Of a stretch of 64,000 nt of DNA, positions 47,891 through 56,987 are shown one piece after another. The position numbers were made by a program, and so were the translations under genes. This DNA comes from Hormoscilla sp. GUM202 (GTDB lineage Bacteria; Cyanobacteriota; Cyanobacteriia; Cyanobacteriales; Desertifilaceae): assembly GCA_005518205.2 (NCBI GenBank), contig RFFC02000003.1, positions 1-64,000 of the forward strand, written 5' to 3'. The notes under the pieces are model-generated. The model was given only the letters and a program-made list of their open reading frames with translations. It was not told where the DNA came from and searched no databases. The first letter of the stretch is position 1, and the number at the start of each line of letters is the position of its first letter.

Positions 47891-50587
47891 CTATAGATTA
47901 AAACTGCCGAAGCCTTTGCTCTTTTTCTTTTTCTTCTTAGTAGTCCCGCCGCTGTAGCCCCACTCGTTAGATGACTCCCCTTGCCGATTTTTAAGAGGGA
48001 CTTGCTGTAAAAACATCAGGTATTTCTGCTGAATTGCCTGAGTAAGGGGATGATCTTGTCCTAGTTGTGAACTCAGAATAGTTACAGCTTCCTTAAATAG
48101 GGGTTCAGCTTCGGCGTATCGCCTTTGGGAGTAGTAGAGATTTGCCAGGCTGTAGAGACTTTGGGCCACATCGGGATGTTTCGACCTCAGCAGTTGCTTT
48201 CTCATCTCCAAGGCTTCCTTATACAGGGGTTCGGCTTCGGCGTATCGCCCAAGGGATCTGTAGAGTTCTGCCAGGTTGTTGAGATTTTGGGCCACATTTG
48301 GATGTTTCGACCCCAGCAGTTGCTTTCTCATCTCCAAGGCTTTCTTATACAGGAGTTCAGCTTCGGCGTATCGCTTTTGGGAGTAGTAGAGTAAAGCCAG
48401 GTTGTTGAGACCGTTGGCCACATTTGGATGTTTCGACCCCAGCAGTTGCTTTTTCATCTCCAAGGCTTCCTTAAGCAGGGGTTCAGCTTCGGCGTATCGC
48501 CCAAGGGACCTGTAGAGTTCTGCCAAGTTGTGGAGACTGTTGGCCACTAAGGGATGTTTCGACCCCAGCAGTTGCTTAAACATCTCCAAGGCGTCCTTAA
48601 ACAGGGGTTCTGCTTCGGCGTATCGTCCTTGGGAGTAGTAGAGTCCTCCCAGGTTGTAGAGACTGTTGGCCACTAAGGGATGTCTCGACCCCAGCAGTTG
48701 CTTAAACATCTCCAAGGCGTCCTTATACAGGGGTTCGGCTTCGGCGTATCGCCCTTGGTCCGAGTAGAGTAAAGCCAGGTTGTTGAGACTTTGGGCCACT
48801 GAGGGATGTTCCGACCCCAGCAGTTGCTTTCTCATCTTCAAGACTTCGCGATACATAGGTTCGGCTTCGGCGTATCGCCCTTGGTTCGAGTAGAGTTTTG
48901 CCAGGTCGCTGAGACTGTTGGCCACATCGGGATGTTTCGACCCCAGCAGTTGCTTAAACATCTCCAAGGCGTCCTTAAACAGGGGTTCGGCTTCGGCGTA
49001 TCGCCCTTCAAAGTAGTAGAGATTTGCCAGCTTGTTGAGACTTTGGGCCACATTTTGATGTTTCGACCCCAGCAGTTGCTTAAACATCTCCAAGGCGTCC
49101 TTAAACAGGGGTTCGGCTTCGGCGTATCGCCCTTGGTCCGAGTAGAGTAAAGCCAGGTTGTGGAGACTTTGGGCCACTGAGGGATGTTTCGACCCCAGCA
49201 GTTGCTTAAACATCTCCAAGGCGTCCTTATACAGGGGTTCGGCTTCGGCGTATCGCCCTTGGTCCGAGTAGAGTAAAGCCAGGTTGTTGAGACTTTGGGC
49301 CACTGAGGGATGTTTCGACCCCAGCAGTTGCTTTCTCATCTCCAAGGCGTCCTTAAACAGGGGTTCGGCTTCGGCGTATCGCCCAAGGGAGTAGTAGATT
49401 TCTGCCAGGTCGCTGAGACTGTTGGCCACTGAGGGATGTTCCGACCCCAGCAGTTGCTTTCTTATCTTCAAGGCTTCGGTAAGCAGGGGTTCGGCTTTGG
49501 CGTATCGCCCTTGGTCCGAGTAGAGTTTTGCCAGGTTGTGGAGACTGGTGGCCACTGAGGGATGTTTCGACCCCAGCAGTTGCTTACACATCTCCAAGGC
49601 TTCCTTATACAGAAGTTCGGCTTTGGCGTATTGCCTTTGGAAGAAGTAGAGTTTTGCCAGGTTGTGGAGACTGGTGGCCACTGAGGGATGTTTCCACCCC
49701 AGCAGTTGCTTAAACATCTCCAAGGCTTCGGTAAGCAGGGGTTCGGCTTCGGCGTATCGCCCTTGGTCCGAGTAGAGTCTTGCCAGGTCGCTGAGACTGT
49801 TGGCCACATCGGGATGTTTCGACCCCAGCAGTTGCTTAAACATCTCCAAGGCTTTCTTGTACAGAGGTTCGGCTTCGGCGTATCGCTCTACTCCGGAGTA
49901 GAGTCCTGCCAGGTTGTAGAGACTTTGGGCCACATCGGGATGTTTCGACCCCAGCAGTTGCTTAGACATCTCCAAGGCGTCCTTATACAGGGGTTCTGCT
50001 TCGGCGTATCGCCCTTGGGACTTGTAGAGTCCTGCCAGGTCGCTGAGACTGTTGGCCACATCGGGATGTTTCGACCCCAGCAGTTGCTTAGACATCTCCA
50101 AGGCGTCCTTATACAGGGGTTCTGCTTCGGCGTATCGCCCTTGGGACTTGTAGAGTCCTGCCAGGTCGCTGAGACTGTTGGCCACATCGGGATGTTTCGA
50201 CCCCAGCAGTTGCTTAGACATCTCCAAGGCGTCCTTATACAGGGGTTCTGCTTCGGCGTATCGCCCTTGGGACTTGTAGAGTCCTGCCAGGTCGCTGAGA
50301 CTGTTGGCCACATCGGGATGTTTCGACCCCAGCAGTTGCTTAGACATCTCCAAGGCGTCCTTATACAGGGGTTCTGCTTCGGCGTATCGCCCTTGGGACT
50401 TGTAGAGTCCTGCCAGGTCGCTGAGACTGTTGGCCACATCGGGATGTTTCGACCCCAGCAGTTGCTTAGACATCTCCAAGGCGTCCTTATACAGGGGTTC
50501 TGCTTCGGCGTATCGCCCTTGGGACATGTAGAGTTCTGCCCGGCTGTTGAGACTGGCCGTATAATCATTCGACGGTTCGTTTGTCAT
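47891..50587 (-). CDS. TPR protein with 20 repeats of 42 residues
   Basis: The 898-residue protein has a first unit of 44 residues, nineteen units of exactly 42 residues and a 56-residue tail (NEWGYSGG, six lysines, KGFGSFNL) like that of its neighbour. Units 2 to 5 are identical at protein level and almost so at DNA level (126-bp period, about 49930-50560), a sign of very recent expansion. The gene has the same strong ribosome site and leader as the gene at 45409-47598, so the two are tandem duplicates that have since changed repeat number. Likely role: protein-protein scaffold; the partner is unknown. Confidence 0.92.
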   Translation of the reverse strand: MTNEPSNDYTASLNSRAELYMSQGRYAEAEPLYKDALEMSKQLLGSKHPDVANSLSDLAGLYKSQGRYAEAEPLYKDALEMSKQLLGSKHPDVANSLSDLAGLYKSQGRYAEAEPLYKDALEMSKQLLGSKHPDVANSLSDLAGLYKSQGRYAEAEPLYKDALEMSKQLLGSKHPDVANSLSDLAGLYKSQGRYAEAEPLYKDALEMSKQLLGSKHPDVAQSLYNLAGLYSGVERYAEAEPLYKKALEMFKQLLGSKHPDVANSLSDLARLYSDQGRYAEAEPLLTEALEMFKQLLGWKHPSVATSLHNLAKLYFFQRQYAKAELLYKEALEMCKQLLGSKHPSVATSLHNLAKLYSDQGRYAKAEPLLTEALKIRKQLLGSEHPSVANSLSDLAEIYYSLGRYAEAEPLFKDALEMRKQLLGSKHPSVAQSLNNLALLYSDQGRYAEAEPLYKDALEMFKQLLGSKHPSVAQSLHNLALLYSDQGRYAEAEPLFKDALEMFKQLLGSKHQNVAQSLNKLANLYYFEGRYAEAEPLFKDALEMFKQLLGSKHPDVANSLSDLAKLYSNQGRYAEAEPMYREVLKMRKQLLGSEHPSVAQSLNNLALLYSDQGRYAEAEPLYKDALEMFKQLLGSRHPLVANSLYNLGGLYYSQGRYAEAEPLFKDALEMFKQLLGSKHPLVANSLHNLAELYRSLGRYAEAEPLLKEALEMKKQLLGSKHPNVANGLNNLALLYYSQKRYAEAELLYKKALEMRKQLLGSKHPNVAQNLNNLAELYRSLGRYAEAEPLYKEALEMRKQLLRSKHPDVAQSLYSLANLYYSQRRYAEAEPLFKEAVTILSSQLGQDHPLTQAIQQKYLMFLQQVPLKNRQGESSNEWGYSGGTTKKKKKKSKGFGSFNL

Positions 50588-50627
50588 ATCGTTCCTCCTT
50601 TGTAGATTTGTTAAGCATTATATGATT

Positions 50628-50765
50628 ACGCTTCAACGATGGCTGGTCCCTCTTCATCTCTGCTGTCCGATCGGGCCTGGGTCTCTCTTAATACCGGTCT
50701 GTCTTCATAGTCTAACTTGAACCCTCATCATGGGTGGCCGGGGAGAATGAAACAGACATGCTGGC
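50628..50765. promoter_or_regulatory. Probable promoter region of the TPR gene
   Basis: The region upstream of the 898-residue TPR gene contains no gene. The first 35 bases after the start codon side (GTTCCTCCTTTGTAGATTTG) are shared with the other TPR gene, then the sequences diverge. A promoter is expected here but no clear -35/-10 pair stands out. Confidence 0.3.
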
Positions 50766-51005
50766 CTCTTGAGAGGTTTTAAACCCCAACTGAGAGGTCC
50801 AAAACCTCAACCGAGAGGTTTTAAACCCCAACGGAGAGGTCCAAAACCCCAACGGAGAGGTCCAAAACCTCAACCGAGAGGTTTTAAACCCCAACCGAGA
50901 GGTCCAAAACCTCAACCGAGAGGTCCAAAACCTCAACCGAGAGGTCCAAAACCTCAACCGAGAGGTTTTAAACCCCAACCGAGAGGTCCAAAACCAGAAC
51001 AAACG
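50766..51005 (+). repeat. 21-bp minisatellite, open as RGPKPQP heptads
   Basis: Eleven units of 21 bp (GAGAGGTCCAAAACCTCAACC and the variant with GTTTTAAACCCC) in one block. In the plus frame they read (RGxKPQx) eleven times, with Phe or Pro at position 3, followed by a stop at 51015-51017. A TTG at 50769 could start an 82-residue basic Pro-rich protein, but no ribosome site is present. The frame stays open because the period is a multiple of three. Confidence 0.85.
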
Positions 51006-51050
51006 GGTTTGCAGTAAGTGCCGGTTAAGATCAAAGTACCCTCCCCAGAA

Positions 51051-51524
51051 CTAAGACTCAGGCTGTTGTGACGCCCCACCGCTGGACTTGCGGGCGAACC
51101 TACGGGCCATATCGTCCACCGCCGCTTCTAACCCTGCATCTCCCTTGGTGGCCTTGGCATAGTTATAAACCGCCAAAGCTGCCATATAAGCCTCGCTTCC
51201 TGCCAAGGCCACTGTATCGTCCAGAAGTTCTTGGAGTTGACTCAAGGCCAAAGTAATAGGATAAAGGGCCTCGAACAACTCCACATCTTTGCGCATCTCC
51301 TCAATGTCAAAAGACCGAGGCAAAAAATCAGGGTTTTGGGTCGCCACCTCCAGGGCCTTTGCCACAAACCCCCGACTTTTATCCCCCAAACGCAGCAAAG
51401 ATTTGCTTTCCTCGGGACTCAACCCGAGCAAAAATGGCAATTTTTCCTTGATTGCATCGATCGCCGCGAGAACTGCCTGTTTATCTTCAGGCGTTAAACT
51501 GGCACTAATTCTATTTTTAGTCAT
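51051..51524 (-). CDS. Conserved cyanobacterial hypothetical protein
   Basis: The 157-residue product starts MTKNRISASLTPEDKQAVLAAI and is helical throughout, with KLPFLLGLSPEESKSLLRLGDKSRGFVAKAL and a C-terminus GLEAAVDDMARRFARKS. I recall it as a common cyanobacterial family without known function. I chose the ATG at 51524 since AGGAG lies nine bases upstream. The 3' end also exists as an isolated fragment at 21497-21571. It lies upstream of the TPR gene cluster on the same strand. Confidence 0.82.
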   Translation of the reverse strand: MTKNRISASLTPEDKQAVLAAIDAIKEKLPFLLGLSPEESKSLLRLGDKSRGFVAKALEVATQNPDFLPRSFDIEEMRKDVELFEALYPITLALSQLQELLDDTVALAGSEAYMAALAVYNYAKATKGDAGLEAAVDDMARRFARKSSGGASQQPES

Positions 51525-51595
51525 CTTGTCCAACTCCTAGGAATGACATCAACTTCTCCATTTTAACCAAGTATATCCTTGGAAAAGGATATCAA

Positions 51596-51790
51596 CTACT
51601 TTTGACCTTGGCTAAAGACTCTGAGATATCGCACAAACGTGGCAATATCTGGATGTGCGGACCCTAGCAGTTCCCTGGCCATCCCCAAAGCTTCGGTATA
51701 GAGGGGTTCGGCTTCCATATATCGCCCTACAGAGGAGTAGAGATTTGCCAGGTTGTTGAGACTGACGGAGGCTACCAACATAAAGCGGGA
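51596..51790 (-). pseudogene. TPR fragment
   Basis: The frame reads SVSLNNLANLYSSVGRYMEAEPLYTEALGMARELL, then a half repeat and stop, i.e. the last TPR of a kinesin-light-chain-type array with a short tail. The sequence upstream has no TPR character. It is another relic of the family that fills 45-51 kb. Confidence 0.7.
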
Positions 51791-51948
51791 CAAAGCGGGA
51801 CAACCGCTGGGCTTACCTTGTCAAAAAATGCCGTTATGCTCAATACTCATGGGTCGAGAGTTGCGTCGATTATACCCTAAACCCGTTATCTATTGCAGAA
51901 GTAAACAACCCGTGTTATGATAGTATATAAACATGTGGGAGAATCACT

Positions 51949-52221
51949 ATGTCAACCTACAACACCGCAGAAGAGTTCGTAACTGCAATACGTTCTTTAT
52001 TGCTTGAGGGAGATTTTTATGCAGCCCAGAAACTTTCCTTTGAAGGCTCAGTACCCGGAACATGAGGTGGTAAAGAAATTAGCTTACTTACTGGCACCAT
52101 CGGTGGTAACAGTCGATCGCGACCCGCCCATGACAGATGTACGAGCAAATCGAAATTGGCTCAAACAAAACCGGATGGAATATCGAGGGCGTTGGGTAGC
52201 ACTTAAAGACGGTTTAGAGGT
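51949..52221 (+). pseudogene. Frameshifted small gene, DUF5678-like C-terminus
   Basis: The ATG at 51949 starts MSTYNTAEEFVTAIRSLLLEGDFYAAQKLS, which ends at a TGA after 38 codons. The next frame continues QYPEHEVVKKLAYLLAPSVVTV and NRNWLKQNRMEYRGRWVALKDG, the W-x-Y-x-GxWVALxDG pattern of DUF5678. Together they make one gene of about 90 residues with a single frameshift near 52050; its end after ALKDGLEV is also lost. The downstream 52222-52461 holds a frame that I do not recognise. Confidence 0.65.
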
Positions 52222-52427
52222 ATGCGTCTGGAGGGAGGAATTATTCGTAGGGTTGGCACTCTGGAGATAGGAAAGATCGAGTATGCAAATGAAGAAGGGC
52301 GCATTACAGAAGCAGGTACTTTGGTAATGCGCTTAAAAAGCGATTTGGAGAAATGGAGGATATTTGGGATTTTAATAGTCGGGAAGATTTGTGGAATTGG
52401 TTGTCGGAAGCCTCTAAGTATTAGTCC

Positions 52428-52496
52428 AGAAAACCGGGTTTCTCTGTTCAACCTTGGATAAAGACTCTGAGATATCGCCGAAACCCGGTTTCTTGC
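52428..52496. repeat. AAACCCGG hairpin, family R3
   Basis: AAAACCGGGTTTCT and its mirror AAACCCGGTTTCTTG stand on both sides of a 30-base loop. The loop (TTGGATAAAGACTCTGAGATATCGC) recurs near 51610-51632. It lies directly at the 3' end of the ccsB gene and may act as its terminator. Confidence 0.7.
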
Positions 52497-52502
52497 CACA
52501 GT

Positions 52503-53555
52503 CTAGAAGAACCAACCGTAAGAATGTAAACCCTTACCTAAAAGGTTAACACCCAAATAGCAAACCCAGACGACAATAAAGCCAGTGGCTGCTAAAATTG
52601 CCGGACGCCGTCCTTGCCAACCCCGGGTAATGCGTGCGTGGAGATATGCAGCAAATACTAACCAAGTGATTAGCGCCCAAGTTTCTTTCGGATCCCAACT
52701 CCAATAGGAACCCCAGGCTTCATTTGCCCACACCGCACCCGCTATGATGCCAATTGTTAACAGGGGAAAGCCCAAACCAATGATGCGATAGCTGATGTTA
52801 TCTAAGGTTTCCGCTAGACTCAGACGCTGGGGTGAAAGAGGTGCCGCTATTTCCGTTTTGGGTAATGTTTTCGTCGTGACTACATCCAGAACTGCCATAT
52901 TTCCACCACCATTGTTTTCAGATGATAGAGTCATAGGTTGCAGCAGTTCTTGCGTAACTTCTGGGTGAGTTACTAATTCTTCCCCTTGGCGCCAGCGGTG
53001 CTTGGAACTGCGGAAGCCCCCATTCCCAAAAGAACTGCCCCGGAGTTCGACTTTCTGGCCCCGCGTCACGATTAAAAAGGCGATCGCGATCGTGGCACCG
53101 ACCATCAAGCAGGCGTAGCTGAGTAGCATGACGCTGACATGCATCATCAACCAATTAGATTTGAGGGCGGGTACTAAAGGTGCAGAGGACTGCATTTCTG
53201 AGGGTAAAGATAGGGCGGCAAAAGCCGTAATTCCCATGGCGACTGGTGCTGTTGCCGCCCCTACTAGGCGACTGCCACTCATATTTTCTGCTATTAAATG
53301 AACCGCCGTTACTCCCCAGGCGATGAAGAATAATGATTCATAAAGATTGCTCAAAGGGAAGTATCCCGCTTCGATCCAGCGGGAAGCAAGTAAGGCGGCC
53401 ATGCAGAGATTGGCGATCGCCATTCCCGCCGTCCCCAAAGATCCGAGGAAGGGAACTTCCCGAAAAGCCGTCCCGGCCCAATAAATCAGCATGGTTGCGA
53501 ACAGGACAGCGAAGGCAATATTGTCTAGCCAGTTCTGGAGTGTTACCAGATCCAT
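52503..53555 (-). CDS. ccsB: Cytochrome c biogenesis protein CcsB/CcsA (haem exporter/lyase subunit)
   Basis: The protein works with the ResB-type partner to bring haem across the thylakoid or plasma membrane and attach it to apocytochromes c. The 350-residue product has about eight membrane helices and the tryptophan-rich haem-handling motif [19 protein letters not shown] near residue 285. The loop between about 160 and 255 is long and soluble. Start: ATG at 53555, with AGAGGAG eight bases upstream, rather than a codon nine residues earlier. Some annotators call this CcsA; the name CcsB is the usual one in cyanobacterial annotation. Confidence 0.93.
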   Translation of the reverse strand: MDLVTLQNWLDNIAFAVLFATMLIYWAGTAFREVPFLGSLGTAGMAIANLCMAALLASRWIEAGYFPLSNLYESLFFIAWGVTAVHLIAENMSGSRLVGAATAPVAMGITAFAALSLPSEMQSSAPLVPALKSNWLMMHVSVMLLSYACLMVGATIAIAFLIVTRGQKVELRGSSFGNGGFRSSKHRWRQGEELVTHPEVTQELLQPMTLSSENNGGGNMAVLDVVTTKTLPKTEIAAPLSPQRLSLAETLDNISYRIIGLGFPLLTIGIIAGAVWANEAWGSYWSWDPKETWALITWLVFAAYLHARITRGWQGRRPAILAATGFIVVWVCYLGVNLLGKGLHSYGWFF

Positions 53556-53627
53556 AGATTGTTCTCCTCTTGTTGTTTTCACTGCTATTAATTCTAACTG
53601 ATTCCCTGGGTTTTGTCAATTCTGACA

Positions 53628-53660
53628 GGGTGCATCTCAATGCATGTAATCTAGCCCGCG
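53628..53660. mobile_element. Left end of a GGGTGCATCTCA element
   Basis: GGGTGCATCTCAATGCATG and the following AGCCCGCGCAGGCGGGCTTTG match the ends and inner hairpin of the MITE family seen at 58219-58337 and 61860-61935. The right end is missing. It lies at the 3' end of the DUF3352 relic, where an R2-type hairpin is also present. Confidence 0.6.
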
Positions 53661-54465
53661 CAGGCGGGCTTTGTTCGTGTAGCCGGGCCCCTCGTTCCCA
53701 CGGCTCCGCCTGGGAACGGGTTCGGTCTGACTGGGTAAGACTCCTGGTTCGTCCCCCTGTTTGAGACCGACAAAGATATCGTAACGGGTTGTGCGATCGC
53801 TCTTTACCGCAGTTGTGACGCCAATGGAACGAATAGCATTTAACAGGGTTTTTTGAGCATAGGGGACGATCGGAAAAGTTAAAATGTTAGGAGCAAAGAC
53901 CCGATCGACATCGATAAAAAAATGTCCGTTGTTAGGTTCCAGTGCTAAGGGAACGGTTTGCCTAAAGAAGTCGCTAGTAGCTAAACTGGGTAGTTGAGGA
54001 GATTCTGCTTCAGTTTGGCGTCGGGGTAAAATTGCCTCAGCAACTGGCGCACCCACAGTTAAGAAGGCGATATTATTATCCAACCAGCCGCGAGTGATAT
54101 TTAGCAAACCAAAGGGAGGCGTCCAGGCGATTACCTCCCGATCGGCTCATTTGGGCGTTATTTTCTACCACCCACAGCTTTTCACTTTCCGGATGCAGCC
54201 AGGAAATTCCCCGAAACAGGATGCCATCAGGCTGAAGCATCACCGTCGCTGCTAGTCCCTGATTTTGCTGCATTTCCCCTAGCTTCTCTGGAGGAATGGG
54301 TTTGGCGGCATTCGCAGACGCGATCGCGGCTGCTTGGGGCAGGTTAACATACATCCTCGCGAAGGGTTGGGAATCTTGAATTTGGCTTAAGGCTTCTCTG
54401 TAGCCCGGAGTTGACCCGAGAGAGGGATTGAGCTGCTGGTAGGTATCAATTACTCGGTTTGTCGC
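53661..54465 (-). pseudogene. DUF3352-like protein, truncated and frameshifted
   Basis: From 54456 the minus strand reads NRVIDTYQQLNPSLGSTPGY, then ARMYVNLPQAAAIASANAAKP and LQPDGILFRGISWLHPES in one frame. Near 54110 the frame changes, and the rest (LNITRGWLDNNIAFLTVGAP, FFIDVDRVF, RYDIFVGLKQGDEPGVLPS) is typical of the C-terminal half of DUF3352 proteins, which are membrane-anchored cyanobacterial proteins of unknown function. The N-terminal half and membrane anchor are absent. Confidence 0.75.
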
Positions 54466-54989
54466 TTATGCTATCATGAGCTTGGCGGGTAATGGACATT
54501 AATTGATGTCTCATGGCCCTAACTGGTGTTTTTATTCTCTTGGAAGACATCCCCATTTCTCCTGGAACAGCTGCACCAAATTTTCTGGTTCGTATTTGCG
54601 CATGAACCCTTGGTCGATAAACATGCAGGTCAATCAGCACCATAGGTGATTATGTCAGAGAGCCAAAATACTTAGAAACTGCTCCGGACATGCTCGGGAT
54701 CTGTCTGGGTGAGACAAACCTCTAGTTTCTGTCCGATCTTAATTTGGGATTCCGACCAATATCAGAATAAATAAGTAGTCGGACATCAGTTAAAGCATTA
54801 TGTATCTGTTATGTAAAATTATATCAAACCTATAATTTGTGGGTGCATCCCATATTTGCCTCGCCGCCCGAACCCGCCCAGGCTCCCGCTGCGCTACTGG
54901 CATGGGATTGCGCCAGAAATGTTAGACATCCCAGAGAGTCGGGGCATTTGGTTGTGATTTACGGCTCCGAAAAATAGTATGATTTGATT
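54466..54989. other. Spacer with MITE end and no supported gene
   Basis: At 54841 stands GGGTGCATCCCATATTTGCC, the left end of the IS/MITE family, followed by CCGCCCGAACCCGCCC and a GCTGCGCTACTGGCATGGG block, with no right end. A minus frame of 65 codons (54446-54643) has no family character. I see no gene. Confidence 0.5.
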
Positions 54990-56882
54990 ATGATGAAAGC
55001 AACAGAGCAGTTCACCTTCCTATTGGAAGTATTGAAAATCACCTACACTAGCAAGGGCGATCGACAGGTCGTCTACCCCCTGCTGCAAAAGAAACTAGTA
55101 CATCTCGACGAGGGTTTGGCCTCACTATTACTTCTTTGGGCTAGCGAAAAGTTGACGACAGCTAAACCTGCTACCGCGAAGACCCTGGCCGAAACAGTTC
55201 TTAACTTTAGCGAACTGATGGCGCAGTTCCCCCAAGGCAGCAAGGAACGTAATCTGTCTATTGCGATCGCTGGCTATCAAGCTGCTTTGCGTGTTTTTAC
55301 GGATAAGTTTTACCCCCAAGAGTTTGCCTATGCGGAGGCAGCTTTAATAGCAGCCAAAGATGAACGCCAACAAATACTGGAATTTCAGGCAATATCGACA
55401 GATGTTGTGCAGCTGAGACAACAGCTAGCAGCAACTGAGGTGACTCTCAAAAGGATGGCAGAGGAAGTGACAGCATCAAAGGTAGCCAACCACCAGTGGG
55501 ATCTCACCCCTCTGATCGAAACTATTCGGGAGATTCAGCCCCGAGAAAATGTGACACATTCTGGGATTATCCTCCCAGAGGAAGAATTTAATACAGCCAT
55601 CTTATACGATATTGAAAACCTTACCAAAGGGTACAATTTCACCCAAACTTTCATCTCCAAATTGTCTCTGCAAAGGATCGTAGAACAAATTCGCTCCCAA
55701 CATCAATTCGGAAAACTGGCGATCCAACGGGCCTATGCTAATTGGAGTGTGCCCCAGTTGAAGCAGATTAAGAATGAAATTCTCTCTCTGGGAATAGAAC
55801 CGATTCAAGTATTCGGTTTTGGGTTAAATTCCCAAAAAAATGCTGCTGATATTCAACTGACGATTGATGCTATAGAGTTCATCCATAACAAACCCTCGAT
55901 TCAATTATTTATTATTGTCTCTGGGGATGGGGCTTTTGCCTCGGTTGCTAATAAACTCCATGAATATGGCAAAACAGTAATTGGCTGCGCCTATGAGAAA
56001 TCTACTAATTCTTTCTTAGAAGCGGTTTGTGATGCTTTTGTGCCTATTCCCGATCCAGAAACTATAGTAGTTAAGGTTATACAGCTCCAGAATGAAGATG
56101 AAATATTAGTTGAAGCCAGAGCCATTTTGCAGTGGCTCAATCAGCATCCAGAATACAGTCGCCAGCTGTCCGCTGAAGGGATGTATCTCAGCGAAGTCTG
56201 GAAGGCTTTTCATCAAAGAATACCCAACTTTAACTACAAATTGTTTGGCTTTGAGAAATGGAAACCTTGTTTAAATTTTATTTGTGCGGGCACGGAATTT
56301 AGCGTTATTGACAAAACTCCTACTGAGTCCAGACTGGTTGTCAAAGATGTGAAAGATGCGGTGGTCTCCGAGGTCCCCGATCGCGCAGCGTGCGCGCAGC
56401 GCAATCGCGAGACTGTGGCCTCAGCCATAGTCGAAGTGGAAGTCGAGGCAAAGAAGATGCCAACTTCAGTATCGGGCAATATTCATTCTTTGAGCAAGTA
56501 CCGCAAAATTCTCTCAGCTGGCTATCCCATTTTCCGACTGCCACCGCCATCGGATTTAAGTCAGGTATTGGCATGTCTTGTCCAAAATCCTTTAATTGGA
56601 GAAAAACTAGGAGAAGGAATTGCTAAATTAACTAGGCTGATGGCACCGTCAGTCAGCCAACAATCGGTGAAAAAGTCTCTGTTGGTACTGCTTTCTGCTG
56701 ATTGTTTTGTTACGGAACCGGAGGGGGGCAATTTACCCGATCTGAGTTTAACTCTGAAGCCAGAGCTTAACTCGTCAGAGGCAGTTTTGCAAGCTGTGGC
56801 AGATCTTATGCGTACAAAACTGCTCAAGCATATGACTCACATAGATGAAAATATCTGGCGGGAACTTATGCCTTTGTCTTAA
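54990..56882 (+). CDS. NYN-domain protein with LOTUS-like domain
   Basis: The product of about 630 residues has a helical N-terminal region (1-190), a NYN/PIN-like nuclease domain (about 195-350) with the acidic markers in TAILYDIENL, DIQLTIDAIEFI and FIIVSGDGAFASVANKL, and a following LOTUS/OST-HTH-like domain (about 375-445, LQWLNQHPEYSRQLSAEG to FGFEKWKPCLNF). NYN proteins are RNases; LOTUS domains bind RNA, so an RNA-processing role is plausible. Near residue 470 an in-frame hairpin insertion (56375-56414, CGCGCAGCGTGCGCGCAGCG) adds about a dozen residues. I start at the ATG at 54990; 54993 is equally possible. Confidence 0.85.
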   Translation: MMKATEQFTFLLEVLKITYTSKGDRQVVYPLLQKKLVHLDEGLASLLLLWASEKLTTAKPATAKTLAETVLNFSELMAQFPQGSKERNLSIAIAGYQAALRVFTDKFYPQEFAYAEAALIAAKDERQQILEFQAISTDVVQLRQQLAATEVTLKRMAEEVTASKVANHQWDLTPLIETIREIQPRENVTHSGIILPEEEFNTAILYDIENLTKGYNFTQTFISKLSLQRIVEQIRSQHQFGKLAIQRAYANWSVPQLKQIKNEILSLGIEPIQVFGFGLNSQKNAADIQLTIDAIEFIHNKPSIQLFIIVSGDGAFASVANKLHEYGKTVIGCAYEKSTNSFLEAVCDAFVPIPDPETIVVKVIQLQNEDEILVEARAILQWLNQHPEYSRQLSAEGMYLSEVWKAFHQRIPNFNYKLFGFEKWKPCLNFICAGTEFSVIDKTPTESRLVVKDVKDAVVSEVPDRAACAQRNRETVASAIVEVEVEAKKMPTSVSGNIHSLSKYRKILSAGYPIFRLPPPSDLSQVLACLVQNPLIGEKLGEGIAKLTRLMAPSVSQQSVKKSLLVLLSADCFVTEPEGGNLPDLSLTLKPELNSSEAVLQAVADLMRTKLLKHMTHIDENIWRELMPLS

Positions 56883-56884
56883 CT

Positions 56885-56960
56885 TACGAACCCGGAAAGA
56901 CTAAAGTCTTTACTACGAACCCGCAAAGACTAAAGTCTTTACTACGAACGGTTTTACCCA
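56885..56960. repeat. Two R4 hairpin units
   Basis: Two copies of AAAGACTAAAGTCTTTACTACGAAC, i.e. the same palindrome as in the 35-bp array after ligA. They start immediately after the stop of the NYN gene. A GCCACGGGGCTGGGTG hairpin follows at 56956-56976. The site may work as a terminator for the convergent genes. Confidence 0.9.
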
Positions 56961-56987
56961 GCCACGGGGCTGGGTGTCCTCATAATT

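Noticed and set aside
49688..50605. Long open frames on both strands across the TPR genes (up to 305 codons)
   Set aside because: They arise because the 126-bp repeat unit keeps several frames open; only the minus frame gives the TPR consensus.
54446..54643. 65-codon minus frame beside the DUF3352 relic
   Set aside because: No family character and no ribosome site; probably random or an old relic.
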